A stretch of DNA of 64,000 nucleotides from assembly GCF_024679245.1 (NCBI RefSeq), contig NC_090176.1, positions 48,577,615-48,641,614 of the forward strand, read 5' to 3'. Of the stretch, positions 25,806 to 40,778 are shown piece after piece (the first letter of the stretch is position 1; each line of letters starts with the position of its first letter). The translations under genes were made by a program, and so were the position numbers. A model generated the notes under the pieces. The model made no database searches and had not been told where the DNA came from. It saw only the letters and a list, made by a program, of their open reading frames with translations. The stretch comes from Pseudorasbora parva (taxonomy: Eukaryota; Chordata; Actinopteri; Cypriniformes; Gobionidae).

Positions 25806-26980
25806 CACAGATCAGGCATAACATTATGACAGGTGAAGGGAATAGCACTGATTATCTCTTCATCACAGCTCCTGTTAGTGGGTGGGATATATTAGGCAGC
25901 AAGTGAACATTCTGTCCTCAAGCTTGATGTGTTAGAAGCAGGAAAAATAGGCAAGCGTGAGGATTTGAGTGAGTTTGACAAGGGCCAAATTGTGATGGCT
26001 AGACAACTGGGTCAGAGCATCTCCAAAACTGCAGCTCTTGTTGGCTGTTCCCGGTCTGCAGTGGTCAGTATCTGTCAAAAGTGCTCCAAGGAAGGAACAG
26101 TGGAGAACCGGCCACAGGGTCATGGGCGGCCAAGGCTCATTGATGCACGTGTGGAGCGAAGGCTGGCCCGTGTGGTCCAATCAAACAGACGAGCTACTGG
26201 AGCTCAGATTGCTCAAGAAGTTAATGCTGGTTCTGATAGAAAGGTGTCAGAATACACAGAGCACCTCAGTTTGTTGCGTATGGAGCGGCATAGCCGCAGA
26301 CCAGTCAGGGTGCCCATGCTGACCCCTGACACCGCTGAAAGCACCAACAGTGGCACGTGAGCATCAGAACTGGACTACAGAGCAATGGTAGGTGGCCTGG
26401 TCTGATGAATCACGTTTTCTTTTACATCACGTGGATGGCTGGGTGCGTTTACCTGGGGAACACATGGCACCAGGATGCACTATGGGAAGGCGGCAAGTCG
26501 GCAGAGGCAGTGTGATGCTTTGGGCAATGTTCTGCTGGGAAACCTTGGGTCCTCCATCCATGTGGATGTTACTTTGACACGCTCCACCTACCTAAGCATT
26601 GTTGCAGACCATGTTCACCCTTTCATGGAAATGGTATTCCCTGGTGGCTGTGGCTCTTCCAGCAGTATAATGCTCCTGCCAAAAAGAAAAAAATTGTTCA
26701 GGAATGGTTTGAGGAGCACAACAACGAATTTGAGTTGTTGACTTGGCCTCCAAATTCCTCAGATCTCAAGCCAATGGAGCATCTGTGGGATGTGCTGAAC
26801 AAACAAGTCCGATCCATGGAGGCCCCACTTCGCAACTTATAGGACTTAAAGGATCTGCTATTAACATCTTGGTGCCAGATACCACGGCACACCTTCAGGG
26901 GTCTTGAAGGGTCAGGGCTGTTTTGGCAGCAAAAGTGGGACCAACACAATTTGAGTCATAATGTTATGCCTTATTGGTGC
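25806..26980 (+). mobile_element. Tc1/mariner transposon, 1.18 kb
   Basis: Inverted ends share GGCATAACATTATGAC. A left TA is intact at 25804-25805; the right flank is mutated. The leader is full length and matches the fragment at 1-128. It carries a dead transposase. Confidence 0.92.
25947..26965 (+). pseudogene. Tc1-family transposase, inactivated
   Basis: Same family as the copy at 7147, but the usual start codon is ATA (25947-25949). The frame then runs 137 codons through the helix-turn-helix, the GRPRLIDAR motif and [20 protein letters not shown], past the site of the stop in the other copy, to a shift near 26340. WSDES keeps the first catalytic Asp (about 26400). The QQDN-type motif is changed to QQYN (near 26665), losing the second Asp. 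PMEHLWDV keeps the Glu. Both start loss and the D-to-Y change inactivate it. Confidence 0.9.
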
Positions 26981-28570
26981 ACTGTTCTGAGTGATCTATG
27001 TAATAACAAGGTCTGTCATATTATTACATTTATGCGGCTAATGCATCTACTGCTTTATTTGTTACAATGAATCTAAATTTGCTCAGAAACAGTCTTAGAG
27101 TCATGATCAGCGAAGAGGTTATAAGGGCCAAAAATGTCCAGCTGCCCTTTTAAACCTGCCATGTACTCCCACTGTCCGGCCTGCACTACGGCTGAACTTA
27201 TTCATTTGGATGAAGCTGATATAAGTAAAAATCAAATTCTCTAATTCTGTTCCATTTCTATTCTATTTTACTCTAATTTGTGAGTTCATGTTTGAATTTC
27301 ATTGCATTACATAGCAGATTATCAAAGCAAGTATCATGTGCTCAAATGCTGCACGTTTGACTTTTCTTCATAATTTTCCTTGTGCTATCTTTCTTTAAAA
27401 TAAATCTAATGCAATACAATGTATATTTTTATATGGATTATCCAAATGCTTTTTGGGCTGCTGCAGTCTGTTCATCATAATATTTTCCACATATTTTTCC
27501 TACATTCTTATATTTAATAAAAAAGCATGGTATATAAATTAATATAGTAACATGTGATGTTTTTAATGTTAAATCACACCACGCTATAATATAACTGTGT
27601 CAAATAATAACGCAAGTGTCTATTGTTTCATCTTCACGACATTGTCGCCATCTAGTGTTATCAAGTGTGTAATACAGGTTTAAGGATTTAAAGGGGCTGA
27701 CCTGATTAGTAGAAAGCTTAGCTCGATTTTTCCTCTGACATCAGATATTTATTTTTTTAAACTGAACTGTACAGTACATTAATCTCAATTTTATATTGTA
27801 ACTTTTAAATAACTCATTTAAAAGGTTGCTTTATTTAGCTACTAGGCAGCCTATCACTGAACCACAGGGAGGCAGCAAACTATTAAAAAACATAATATTT
27901 CTCAACTCAATAGCTGACTTCAGAGAAGGATACTTAAACACTACTGCGTTTCTGTTTTTGTATACCAGGGGGAAAGTAAGAGTAGTGTGATAGTATCAGG
28001 ATAGGATGCTATTCTGAATTCAGCCAGTTGATTTGTTAGGATCAGCCCACAACACCATATTTTGCATCACTCCCTTGAATTAAGCAGATTAATTGAATCA
28101 AGCGTGTTAAATAAAGAGTATATCCAGATGTGCAATACCTGAGTACTGTACATTTTAAATGGCTCCCTTTTCTGGACCGTTCAGTTCAGGTCAAATTAAG
28201 ATTTATTCACATGTAAATAAATGTGCATCATCGCGGGCTACATCAGGACCAGGATTAAGAGCCAATGTAGCGTTTTATAACAGGGACATTTTATAGATCT
28301 GTTTAAAACTCTGGACAGCCTATGAAATCTTGGTGGAAATTGTAAGTGCTTTTGTTTAAGTGCTTATTTACATTCATAGATGTGCACATTTATGTGGACA
28401 CAAATAAGATGAAAATGCCTAGATTTAAGACTTCCATAATGTTGTCTTAGACATATGCTACAGTGGCCCCAAAAGGTCTTTGAAAACAAGTCATGGTTAA
28501 ATACAATTGCATGATAATAAATATCAAAACAACTCTATCAACATGGACTAAGTTAAATATCCGGAGCATT
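26981..28570. other. tbr1/slc4a10 intergenic region, nothing recognised
   Basis: AT-rich and non-coding on both strands, with no repeat ends noticed. Confidence 0.45.
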
Positions 28571-28633
28571 GGTTTGTTTGTTTGTTTGTTTGTTTGTTTG
28601 TTTGTTTGTTTGTTTGTTTGTTTGTTTGTTTGG
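28571..28633. repeat. (GTTT)n microsatellite
   Basis: About fifteen GTTT/TTTG units followed by a short G run. Confidence 0.97.
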
Positions 28634-29516
28634 GGGGCAAAGTTGATCATGGATTTCAACATTAGGCCTAATATATGCTATACCTTTATGAAGTTGTGTT
28701 GTCAATTTAAGTCAAAAACTTTGAATAAATCAGGTAACCTGAAAGGTCAGTTATACAAGCCTTGAATAAAATATATATTTGCACTTATATTGCATATTTG
28801 CACATTTCTGGCCCTGATATCCTAGAGAGTAGCTAATTCAATTTGCTTAGCTATTTTTTCGTTATGAATGCCACTTGGTTTGATATTTTGTTAAATGCAA
28901 TGACACTGATGCAATATGGCTACAGTAAATAATAGCCAACATCATTTTCCCCATCTAAAAAAGACAATTGAATTAAACGAGTAACCAACAGAAAACATGC
29001 CAAAAACGTTATTCTGGTCGATTTGCTGATTTGTTGCATTGCATGACTACATTTTATTATGAAAATGCATCGTACAGGCAACAAAATTCACATTGTGACT
29101 GGCGTTATCCATATACCTCTCTAAAACAGAGAAAATATCACAGAAATATTTGGTTTTGAAATCAGCTTAGTTTGAATCTTGTGTACTTCGCCCGGTGTTC
29201 ACATTCTGTCATATTTATTGCAATTAAGCACACCACAATTACATTATCTTTACACATTAGCAGGCCTAACGCGCGTATTTTCTCATGAGAAAACAGCCCA
29301 TGAAATACAAATGAAAATGTCTGGGTTGGAAATACGTGAAGTGATGGGCTAGTCTATGTTTTGAACTCTACAAAAATAAAAAATAAATGATAATGAGATG
29401 GGGCGGTTAAAAACATTACAACAACATTCACAAAATTAAACTAGGGACTATTATATTTACGAACAGACGACGCGACTCTAAAAAGCAACATCAATATAAG
29501 CTTACATAAAAACCGA
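28634..29516. other. Intergenic, nothing recognised
   Basis: AT-rich. The tbr1 transcript may end within or just right of this stretch; no single poly(A) signal stands out. Confidence 0.4.
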
Positions 29517-29663
29517 CCTCTGACAGGACATGCGTCCGCCATATTTACTTCCTGTCAGAGGAGCTCTTTTTGGCGGGCTTTTCAACGGCTACTTACATTT
29601 CAGTCAGACCATCGTTTCTTTCATAATTGATAATAACGACTGGAACCGGGAACCTACGTGAGT
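29517..29663 (+). promoter_or_regulatory. Promoter-like and exon-like segment opposite tbr1
   Basis: A perfect 12-bp inverted repeat CCTCTGACAGGA / TCCTGTCAGAGG (29517-29528, 29550-29561) encloses CCGCCATATTTACTTCC, with YY1- and ETS-like cores. An E2F-like TTTTTGGCGGGC follows at 29569-29580. Next come an acceptor-like CTTACATTTCAG (29591-29602) and a donor GTGAGT at 29658. This resembles a housekeeping-type start site or small non-coding exon reading toward tbr1 on the plus strand. No coding sequence is visible. Confidence 0.3.
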
Positions 29664-29951
29664 TGAATTCTTATTTTTTCAAACATCAAAATATTTAATA
29701 TATGTAACTATTCGAAGGAACAAACGTAGCTTACATACGGTTCTAAGTACATTAAACATAAACCTAATCCGGTTTTCTATATTGTACATCAACGAGAAAA
29801 ACCACAAATGGATAGATAAATACAGTTATGTACAGAACTTTTATACTTACAATAGGTTTGACAGTTAGAACCTTAAAATGTCATTTTGGAAACGAAAACA
29901 GCTTACATGATCTCAAGCTCAAAGTTCCCGTTAAAAACCCGACGCTCTTGG

Positions 29952-29986
29952 TGACGTCATTCGAACAAGGCGGCCGAGATCGGCCG
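29952..29986. promoter_or_regulatory. CRE palindrome and CGGCCGA inverted repeat in tbr1 3' region
   Basis: A full CRE consensus TGACGTCA occurs at 29952-29959, and CGGCCGAGATCGGCCG at 29971-29986 (7-bp arms, 2-bp spacer). Both lie about 100-140 bp past the tbr1 stop. Their function is unknown. Confidence 0.4.
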
Positions 29987-29992
29987 CATATA

Positions 29993-30036
29993 TAAATAAA
30001 TAAACAAATAAATAAGCACATAAATAGGAATAAATA
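29993..30036 (-). promoter_or_regulatory. AU-rich element in tbr1 3' UTR
   Basis: In the transcript sense this stretch carries five ATTTA pentamers, some overlapping as TATTTATTTAT, starting about 50 nt past the tbr1 stop codon. Such clusters usually destabilise short-lived mRNAs (family knowledge). That it lies in the 3' UTR is inferred from its closeness to the stop. Confidence 0.55.
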
Positions 30037-30088
30037 GTCACTTGTGAATCCTTGAACACACGAGCCATGCATTAGCTGTTCCGAGTTT

Positions 30089-34119
<4,031 letters not shown>

Positions 34120-34345
34120 CGCTCGATGACAAATAGCAATTAACGCGAGCGCGAGAGAAAACTAACGCCTTCCTGCGGTTCGAGCTACTTTGTGCAAGAC
34201 AGCAAATTAGCCAATTGACACTAGGCTGCAATCACGAAGGGCTTTGCTTTTCAGTCCTCGGTCTGCATGGTTAATGAAGCAACTTTTGCTATTGGTTAAC
34301 ACGTGACGGTAATTTAATTAGACAGAACTTAATTAGTGTAATCAA
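34120..34345 (-). promoter_or_regulatory. tbr1 5' UTR and proximal promoter
   Basis: Immediately upstream of the tbr1 ATG. In gene orientation there is a CCAAT box (34295-34291) next to an E-box CACGTG (34305-34300), and two TAATTA/TTAATT homeodomain-type cores near 34312 and 34330. The transcription start is not determined. The position and the CCAAT/E-box pair are the only support. Confidence 0.45.
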
Positions 34346-35845
34346 GGAGGCTTACGCCACAGTGTATTCTCTTCTGCTGGTCATCCATGTTTGTGTACTG
34401 TAGTCTGTGGAAATTGGGGCTCATGCGATTATTCAGTAGCCCACTAAGTAGTGCAAATAAACCCCATTGTCTTCCATTATATATTTCAGCCGCACATCTG
34501 CGGCAGAAGCCACGAAAACTTCATTATTTATTATTTAAAACGCTTGAAATGACACGCCTCGCGCCCTACCTAAAATGTTTGCGTTATAGCGTGAAATATT
34601 GGCTTCTCTTGAAGATCTGTTTACTGGTACCAAGGCATATAAATATTGGATGTGGATGGACTACTCCAAGTTATGCATGAAACGCTTCAAAACATGCCTG
34701 AAACAATCAAATGTGGCACGAGTCAATCCAGCCAACCACTTTTTTTTAAATGCATGTATAAAATGTACTTTTATAATAGGCTGTATCCTGAAAGGATTTG
34801 TAATTGTAATAATAACAGATAATGATATTTTTTTTCCTCCAAAAGAGCAAAGCATTAACAGCCCTTACTCGCTTCTTATAATTAACTCCAAAAGGCATGC
34901 ACACAGAATCTGAATGATATTACAATTAAATGGCAATGCATTTCCCTCCAAAATATATAATGTCTGCATTTAAGAGGATTTATCAAATTGGCCGCGTGCA
35001 CGTGAGAGAGACTCTAGGTGTTCATATGCTGGACACTTCTGAAGTTCGTTTCCTCTAATATCCAGAAATGCTTTTGGCAATTAACGAAAACGTCTTTATT
35101 CGAGAGGGGGGAAATATTGCGTTCCATATTAATTTTGGTATTAATTATTTTGCGGGATTATTTATTATATTTTAGTCATTGCACGCTTTTCAAAAAACTT
35201 GACGGCTACTGGCGTGTATGTAGCCTATATGTAGTTTTACCTAATCATCCCTCACTTGTGCCTAGTAACACGTTTGTCATAGTCCCAGCGGTCATCTGAT
35301 ATAGGAGTCACATCGGCTCCTCAGCGACCTGAAATAGGTTCTTCTTATCAGTTCATCTCACCTGTCTCACTGCCACACGAGTGATTGGAGTCTGTTCTGG
35401 CCCTTTAAATAAGGTAAAACACACGTAACATTACGATTTCAGGTTCAAAACGTTATTAGAACTGCTTATAGCTAAATAAATAAAACAATCAAAATATTTA
35501 ATGTGCTAAATAATTAATTGAAAAAACAATTACTAAAGCAGTGGGTTTGTTTCATTTTGTTTTAATCAAACAGTGAAATTGATTAATATTACCTTGAACT
35601 GCACGAGCCCAACAATCTGCAACAATCTGACACAGACTGAATAGGAAAATTGACAATTTTGTGACTGCATAACACCACGAGTGTGATTTAACAGCATAAC
35701 ACATAGAAACAAACACTGGGCCAAATATTGTTTTAGTATTAGCCAGTGACAGATGAACTTGCGCCAAAATACCAGTTTGATTGGGTGACGCAAACAACAA
35801 AAGAAATGGGAAATATTTTCTCCTCTCGGCATCCTAACACAATTC
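34346..35845. other. tbr1 upstream region, no gene
   Basis: Non-repetitive. The stretch 35285-35430 is moderately GC-rich and free of repeat signatures, so it is a reasonable place to look for a conserved enhancer. No coding exon is seen. Confidence 0.4.
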
Positions 35846-36034
35846 GGTAGCACTTTATTTTACATTCATGTTGTTCCCTATTTACATACTATGTACTTAT
35901 TATAGTAACTGCAATAACTGGGTAATAACTATGTACTAACACTGAACCTATCCCTAAACACAACCTTAACCCGTGTGACCTTATATATTACCAGTACTTT
36001 CTTATGTGCACATACTGTAAAATAAAGTGCAACC
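35846..36034. mobile_element. MITE, 189 bp
   Basis: Inverted ends GGTAGCACTTTATTTTAC / GTAAAATAAAGTGCAACC, with the interior TAACTATGTACTAACACTGAACCT typical of this fish MITE type. Related pieces lie at 60425-60736. Confidence 0.75.
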
Positions 36035-36152
36035 CATAATTCTTCAATCCATGTTACTAATTACATTAAGCAGGTTTTTCCCTGCTGTGGCAACCCAGCT
36101 ACTTCTGTTTAGAGATCTAAAAATATTAAATGATTAAGCATCAAACATGATG

Positions 36153-36246
<94 letters not shown>
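36153..36246. repeat. (GT)n microsatellite
   Basis: About 47 GT units. It is followed to about 36366 by TATG/TATA runs. Confidence 0.97.
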
Positions 36247-36248
<2 letters not shown>

Positions 36249-36410
36249 TTTTTTCTTATATATAAGACATGATGATATATAATAAAAAAAATTACATATA
36301 ACATATAATTTATACTATGTATGTATGTATGTATGTGTATATGTATATATATACATATATATATTCCTACAGCATTCACATACATAAAAATGATTATATT
36401 TATATCATAA

Positions 36411-36413
<3 letters not shown>

Positions 36414-36468
<55 letters not shown>
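36414..36468. repeat. (AC)n microsatellite
   Basis: About 27 AC units. Its complementarity to the GT run at 36153 makes a 315-bp hairpin possible. Confidence 0.97.
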
Positions 36469-36470
<2 letters not shown>

Positions 36471-37410
36471 GATAGCTGAGAACCATAAGTCACATTTCTG
36501 AAAAGTGCATTATTACTTGATTATATATGGTTTACACTTCAATAATATCTGATTATAAAATAATATAATAAATGATTATTTTCACACAAATCTTCAAGGA
36601 CCTAAAACATAAAAGAGAGTAAAATCAATATCAAGCTCCTTGCAGTATCTCCCTTCGTCTCATACTGAGCAAATCTTCTTATCTTGCATACGATATTTAT
36701 TCACACAGGTGAGTCCTCATAATGTCCCAACTGATTCGCGAGCCAAAGAAAACACATGTTTAGGGGTGAAAAACAGCTTGTGTCGTCCAGAAAGGGGATG
36801 CAGGCAGAGGTAAGTTGTTGTGAGTCCTAATGAAGAGGCTTCCATCTCCGAGGCTAACAAGAAGGGTCATTATATCAGGGCAATGGGGTCCAGTAATCTA
36901 TTCTCCTGAAACATGCATGCACGGGCTTGCCTGCACCCTACCAGCAAGGCGAGCGGCCATCTTCTCATCCTCATTACCGGATTATTTGCCTTTCCTCCCT
37001 TTCTCCTCCTCTCTAATAGGCTACCGACAGGCTTTGCTCTGAGGCCTTATTGTTGAATTAACCGTGCATGCGCCTACCCAAAGAGTTTGTTTTTCTCCCC
37101 CTAGTTGTTTTTTTGTGCTCTCCTTTTGTTGTGTATTAGCCCCCTGTACTTTGCACTTATTAGCGCAGTCAGTGGCCACAATCGCCGAGGGGCCGTCGTG
37201 ATTAGGAACGGTAAGGCCAGCCGCTCCCTCAGGGAGTCATTGTGTTGGATGGAGAGCATCAGGTGGGTACAAACATACAGCACTGACCCACACGAGCAGC
37301 TGTGTTTGCGTTACGTCTCTAACAGATTTCATTAAAGGCTTTTCCATTAGAATGAATTTTACACTACAAGTTTGCATCTGTTTGAAACCGTCTGTATTGT
37401 ATAAAGCACT
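36469..37410. other. tbr1 upstream region, no gene
   Basis: No repeat was recognised. 36,750-37,330 has balanced base composition and several pyrimidine tracts, and could contain conserved non-coding sequence. That needs an alignment; nothing in the sequence alone proves it. Confidence 0.35.
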
Positions 37411-37434
37411 CACTCTTGGAAAAAAAAGGTTCTA

Positions 37435-37609
37435 CACTCTAAAAAAAAAATGCTGGGTTAAAAACAACCCAAGCTGGGTTGAAAATGGACGAACCTAGAA
37501 ATTGGGTTGTTTGAATGCTTCCATTCACTGGGTTCAAACAACCCAATTTCTGGGTTTGTCCATTTCCAACCCAACTTGGGTTGTTTTTAACCATGCATTT
37601 TTTAGAGTG
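37435..37609. mobile_element. CACTCTAAAA MITE with TA duplication
   Basis: Ends CACTCTAAAA / TTTTTAGAGTG, flanked by TA (37433-37434, 37610-37611), precisely interrupting the palindromic GGTTCTATATAGAACC of the host element. The interior is palindromic, built from GGGTTAAAAACAACCCAA and TTGGGTTG motifs. Confidence 0.9.
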
Positions 37610-37930
37610 TATATAGAACCTTAAAAGGTTCTATCTGCGCTACGTATTTGGAACCCCTAAAAGGTTCTATATAGAACCCTTTTTAAGGGCCAAAAGGATT
37701 ATTTCTTGTCATTATATAACCTTTTTATCCTAAAAGGTTATTTGGAGTTGAGTAAAGAACCCTATGGTTCTACATAGAACCCAAATGAACCTAATGAAGT
37801 GTACTCAACTCCAAAGATACTTTGAAGCTAAAAAGCTTATTGTAACGGAGTTCGTTGATGGAAGGAAAGAGGCGGGAACCGGCGAACGTTCAACAAACTT
37901 TAATTCAAAATAAATAAACGAAAGTAAAAC

Positions 37931-38067
37931 CGCGGGCAGCCCCTCACGGACGACTGCCCGCACATACACACACATAATCAACCGCAGGCAGCCCCTCACG
38001 GACGACTGCCCGCACATACACACACATAATCAACCGCAGGCAGCCTCTCACGGACGACTGCCCGCAC
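37931..38067. repeat. 52-bp tandem repeat inside LTR
   Basis: Two full copies and one partial copy, starting at 37931, 37983 and 38035. Confidence 0.9.
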
Positions 38068-38157
38068 ACACAAAATAAAACGTAAACATGACATAAAATC
38101 CAGGCCTGGTCCTCTCTCGTCTGTCGCTGCCTTTGCTCCTCCTTTTATGCTCCTGTC

Positions 38158-38417
38158 CAGGGGCGTCGGACTGGGGGGATAAAGGGTACCGAGTAACCAG
38201 GGCCCGAGGCAGGGGGGGGGCGCCCTTAGAAGTCAGTTTTCTATACATATACATGCACTAACGTTTGTATAGAATTTATGTACAAATGGCTTATTTTGTT
38301 TACATTTTAAGTATTTTTATGAAAAAAATGCAATACCCCACCCATTGGTATCTCTATGGTATTTGGTACGGGGGCCCAGCAAGATGGTTTGTACCCAGGG
38401 CCCAAAATTTGGTGCTA
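38158..38417. mobile_element. Short hAT-like insertion in the LTR
   Basis: Starts CAGGGGCGTCGGACTGGG and ends AAAATTTGGTGCTA. The flanking octamers CTCCTGTC (38150-38157) and CTCCCGTC (38418-38425) agree at seven of eight positions. On both sides the LTR sequence resumes. Confidence 0.75.
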
Positions 38418-38655
38418 CTCCCGTCACTCGGCCGCGAGACGAGACCGGTGTGTCGCGCAGCTGGCACTCATTACCACTCATCACCGGCCCGCTCTCGCGG
38501 TCCCTTGCCCCGCTGCTTTCCACAGTTATATAATGACAAGAAATAATCCTTTTGGCACTTAAAAAGGGTTCTATATAGAACCTTTTAGGGGTTTCAAATA
38601 TGTAGCGCCGATAGAACTTTTTAGGTTCTATATAGAACCTTTTCTTCTAAGAGTG

Positions 38656-39090
38656 TATAAATGAAGGTGACTTGACGAATGATCTGAAGGTGCTGATATT
38701 GAAAGAACCTCTAATAAAGTGAAAACAGCTTGCATAGATGACATCAACCTGGAGGTCGGACCGCAGATCCTTCATTAGCCGTGCAATGAACAAGCCAAAC
38801 ATCAGATTGAAACACAATCAAGGCAATGCCAGGGATGGGACATTATTACCTGAAAATCACATTTTAAAGTTCCCACAGATTCTTCACTACGGCATGCATT
38901 AGTTATGCAATGCCAGCAACCGCCTAGATGTGCACAATGCATCTGATGCGACCTAAATCAAGATCAATGCCAAGGACAAAATATTATTACGGAAAATCAC
39001 ACATGAGAGGTTAATGCGTGGATATCATGCCTATGTCTCCTTCGATTAAATAAAATGGCTAGTGCGGTGGCTGATATATACGTAAACCTA
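38656..39090. repeat. Diverged copies of a local low-copy repeat
   Basis: 38740-38870 and 38930-39000 share blocks (GGAGGTCGGACCGCAGA, AACAAGCCAAACATCAGATTG, AAATATTATTAC) with 40926-41180 and 41306-41425. This points to old local duplication across 38.7-41.4 kb, interrupted by the element at 39091. Confidence 0.7.
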
Positions 39091-40778
39091 CACTCTAAAA
39101 AAATCTTATTTTTAAATCTTATTGGGTTATTTTTTCTACCCAAATACTGGGTTGAGCCTCTGGGGCCATTTTTTCAGTATTTGGGTAGTTTTTGTGTTAC
39201 CCAGCTCCTGGGTCAGACGTAACAACCCAGTGTTTGGGTAGTTTTTGTGTTACTCAGCTCCTGGGTCAGACGTAACAACCCAGTGTTTGGGTAGTTTTTG
39301 TGTTACTCAGCTCCTGGGTCAGACATAACAACCCAGTGTTTGGGTAGTTTTTGTGTGACTCAGATCCTGGGTCAGACGTAACAACCCAGTGTTTGGGTAG
39401 TTTTTGTGTTACTCAGCTCCTGGGTCAGACGTAACAACCCAGTCTTTGGGTAGTTTTGTGTTACTCAGCTCCTGGGTCAGAGGTAACAACCCAGTGTTTG
39501 GGTAGTTTTGTGTTACTCAGCTCCTGGGTCAGAGGTAACAACCCAGTGTTTGGGTAGTTTTGTGTTACTCAGCTCCTGGGTCAGACATAATAACCCAGTG
39601 TTTGGGTAGTTTTGTGTTACTCAGCTCCTGGGTTAGAGGTAACAACCCAGTGTTTGGGTAGTTTTTGTGCTACTCAGCTCCTGGGTCAGACATAATAACC
39701 CAGTGTTTGGGTAGTTTTGTGTTACTCAGCTCCTGGGTCAGACGTAATAACCCAGTGTTTGGGTAGTTTTTGTGTAACACATATCCTGAGTCAGACGTTA
39801 CAACCCAGTGATTGGGTAGTTTTTGTGTTACTCAGTTCCTGGGTCAGACGTAACAACCCAGTGTTTGGGTAGTTTTTGTGTTACTCTGATCCTGGGTCAG
39901 ACATAACAACCCAGTGTTTGGGTAGTTTTTGTGTTACTCTGATCCTGGGTCAGACATAACAACCCAGTGTTTGGGTAGTTTTTGTGTTACTCTGATCCTG
40001 GGTCAGACGTAACAACCCAGGTGTTGAGTTATTTATTGCAGGCTTTTTGCGACCTCTTCAGGAGACGGCAGTGACGGCAAACATAAATTCATTAGTGTTG
40101 CTGTACATCATTTAATTTGATGCAAGGGTGCGATGTGAGTCACCTAAGCGAGTGTCACATTGGTCTTTTTGCACGATAAAAACGCCTGATGCATGTGTAA
40201 AAGATACAGAATATAAATACATGATACTGAAATACTAAAAAATACTTTTAACAGATGTTAAAATATGTTCTCAGAACTGTTCACTGATTGCTTATGGACA
40301 GGTTATGGAGTCACCATGTTTCGGCTACGAGGGTTTCCCCGCTGAACACGACACAAGCTCCAGCACGAGATCCGGCACCGTTACGGTGGAAATGCGACAA
40401 CCGAGACTGCTCGATTATACTTCATTTACTTCTAAATGTTTAATTTCTACTTCTAATATTTATTAAACAAGCTTAAATGTTGGCAAAATGTATTAAAAAC
40501 TAGCCTATATAAAATATGCTATACTGTAAAATATGATTGAAAATAAAGGAATTGTCGTGCAAGCCAGTAATTGTGTGGAGTATGGAGGAGAAGAAGAATA
40601 AAGTTTATAGGATTTAAGTTAATTTGTAGATTAAAAAAAGAAGAAGCTAGTATAGTAAAAAAGAATCAACTATGCTGGGTTAAATCAACCCAAATTTCTG
40701 GGTAAAATTTGTCCAACATGTGCTCTGTCCTATATTTACCCAGGCCATGGGTTGTTTTTAACCCAGTGTTTTAGAGTG
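39091..40778. mobile_element. CACTCTAAAA element enlarged by an internal minisatellite
   Basis: Ends CACTCTAAAAAAATC / GTTTTAGAGTG, with TA on both flanks (39089-39090, 40779-40780) and terminal GGGTTA/TAACCC motifs like the 175-bp relative at 37435. The interior holds sixteen 53-bp tandem units and about 650 bp of other non-coding sequence. Confidence 0.85.
39173..40020. repeat. 53-bp minisatellite, 16 copies
   Basis: Unit core GGGTAGTTTTTGTGTTACTC followed by AGCTCCTGGGTCAGACGTAA and CAACCCAGTGTTT. The period is 53 bp (52 where one T is missing). Variants such as TCTGATCC cluster at the right side. Confidence 0.95.

Larger units (their letters stand above)
37841..38524 (-). mobile_element. 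Solo LTR (Ty3/gypsy-like), minus strand
   Basis: In minus orientation it starts TGTGGAAAGCAGCGGGGC and ends CGAACTCCGTTACA, giving TG..CA borders. A CATAAAAGGAGG TATA-like box lies at about 38146-38135. TTAT lies on both flanks, within a CTTAT/GTTAT near-match. It contains three 52-bp tandem units (37931-38067, core CCTCACGGACGACTGCCCGC) and a 260-bp hAT insertion. No internal retroelement genes are present. Confidence 0.7.
37411..38655. mobile_element. Foldback element hosting three later insertions
   Basis: The left arm (CACTCTTGGAAAAAAAAGG, AGGTTCTATATAGAACC, CCAAAAGGATTATTTCTTG) is mirrored by the right arm at 38522-38655, which ends CTTCTAAGAGTG. The left arm is split at 37435 by a TA-targeted MITE, and the centre at 37841 by an LTR that itself contains a small hAT. 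Confidence 0.8.

Noticed and set aside
39173..40020. CRISPR-like array
   Set aside because: The 53-bp units are contiguous tandem copies without unique spacers, in a vertebrate genome.
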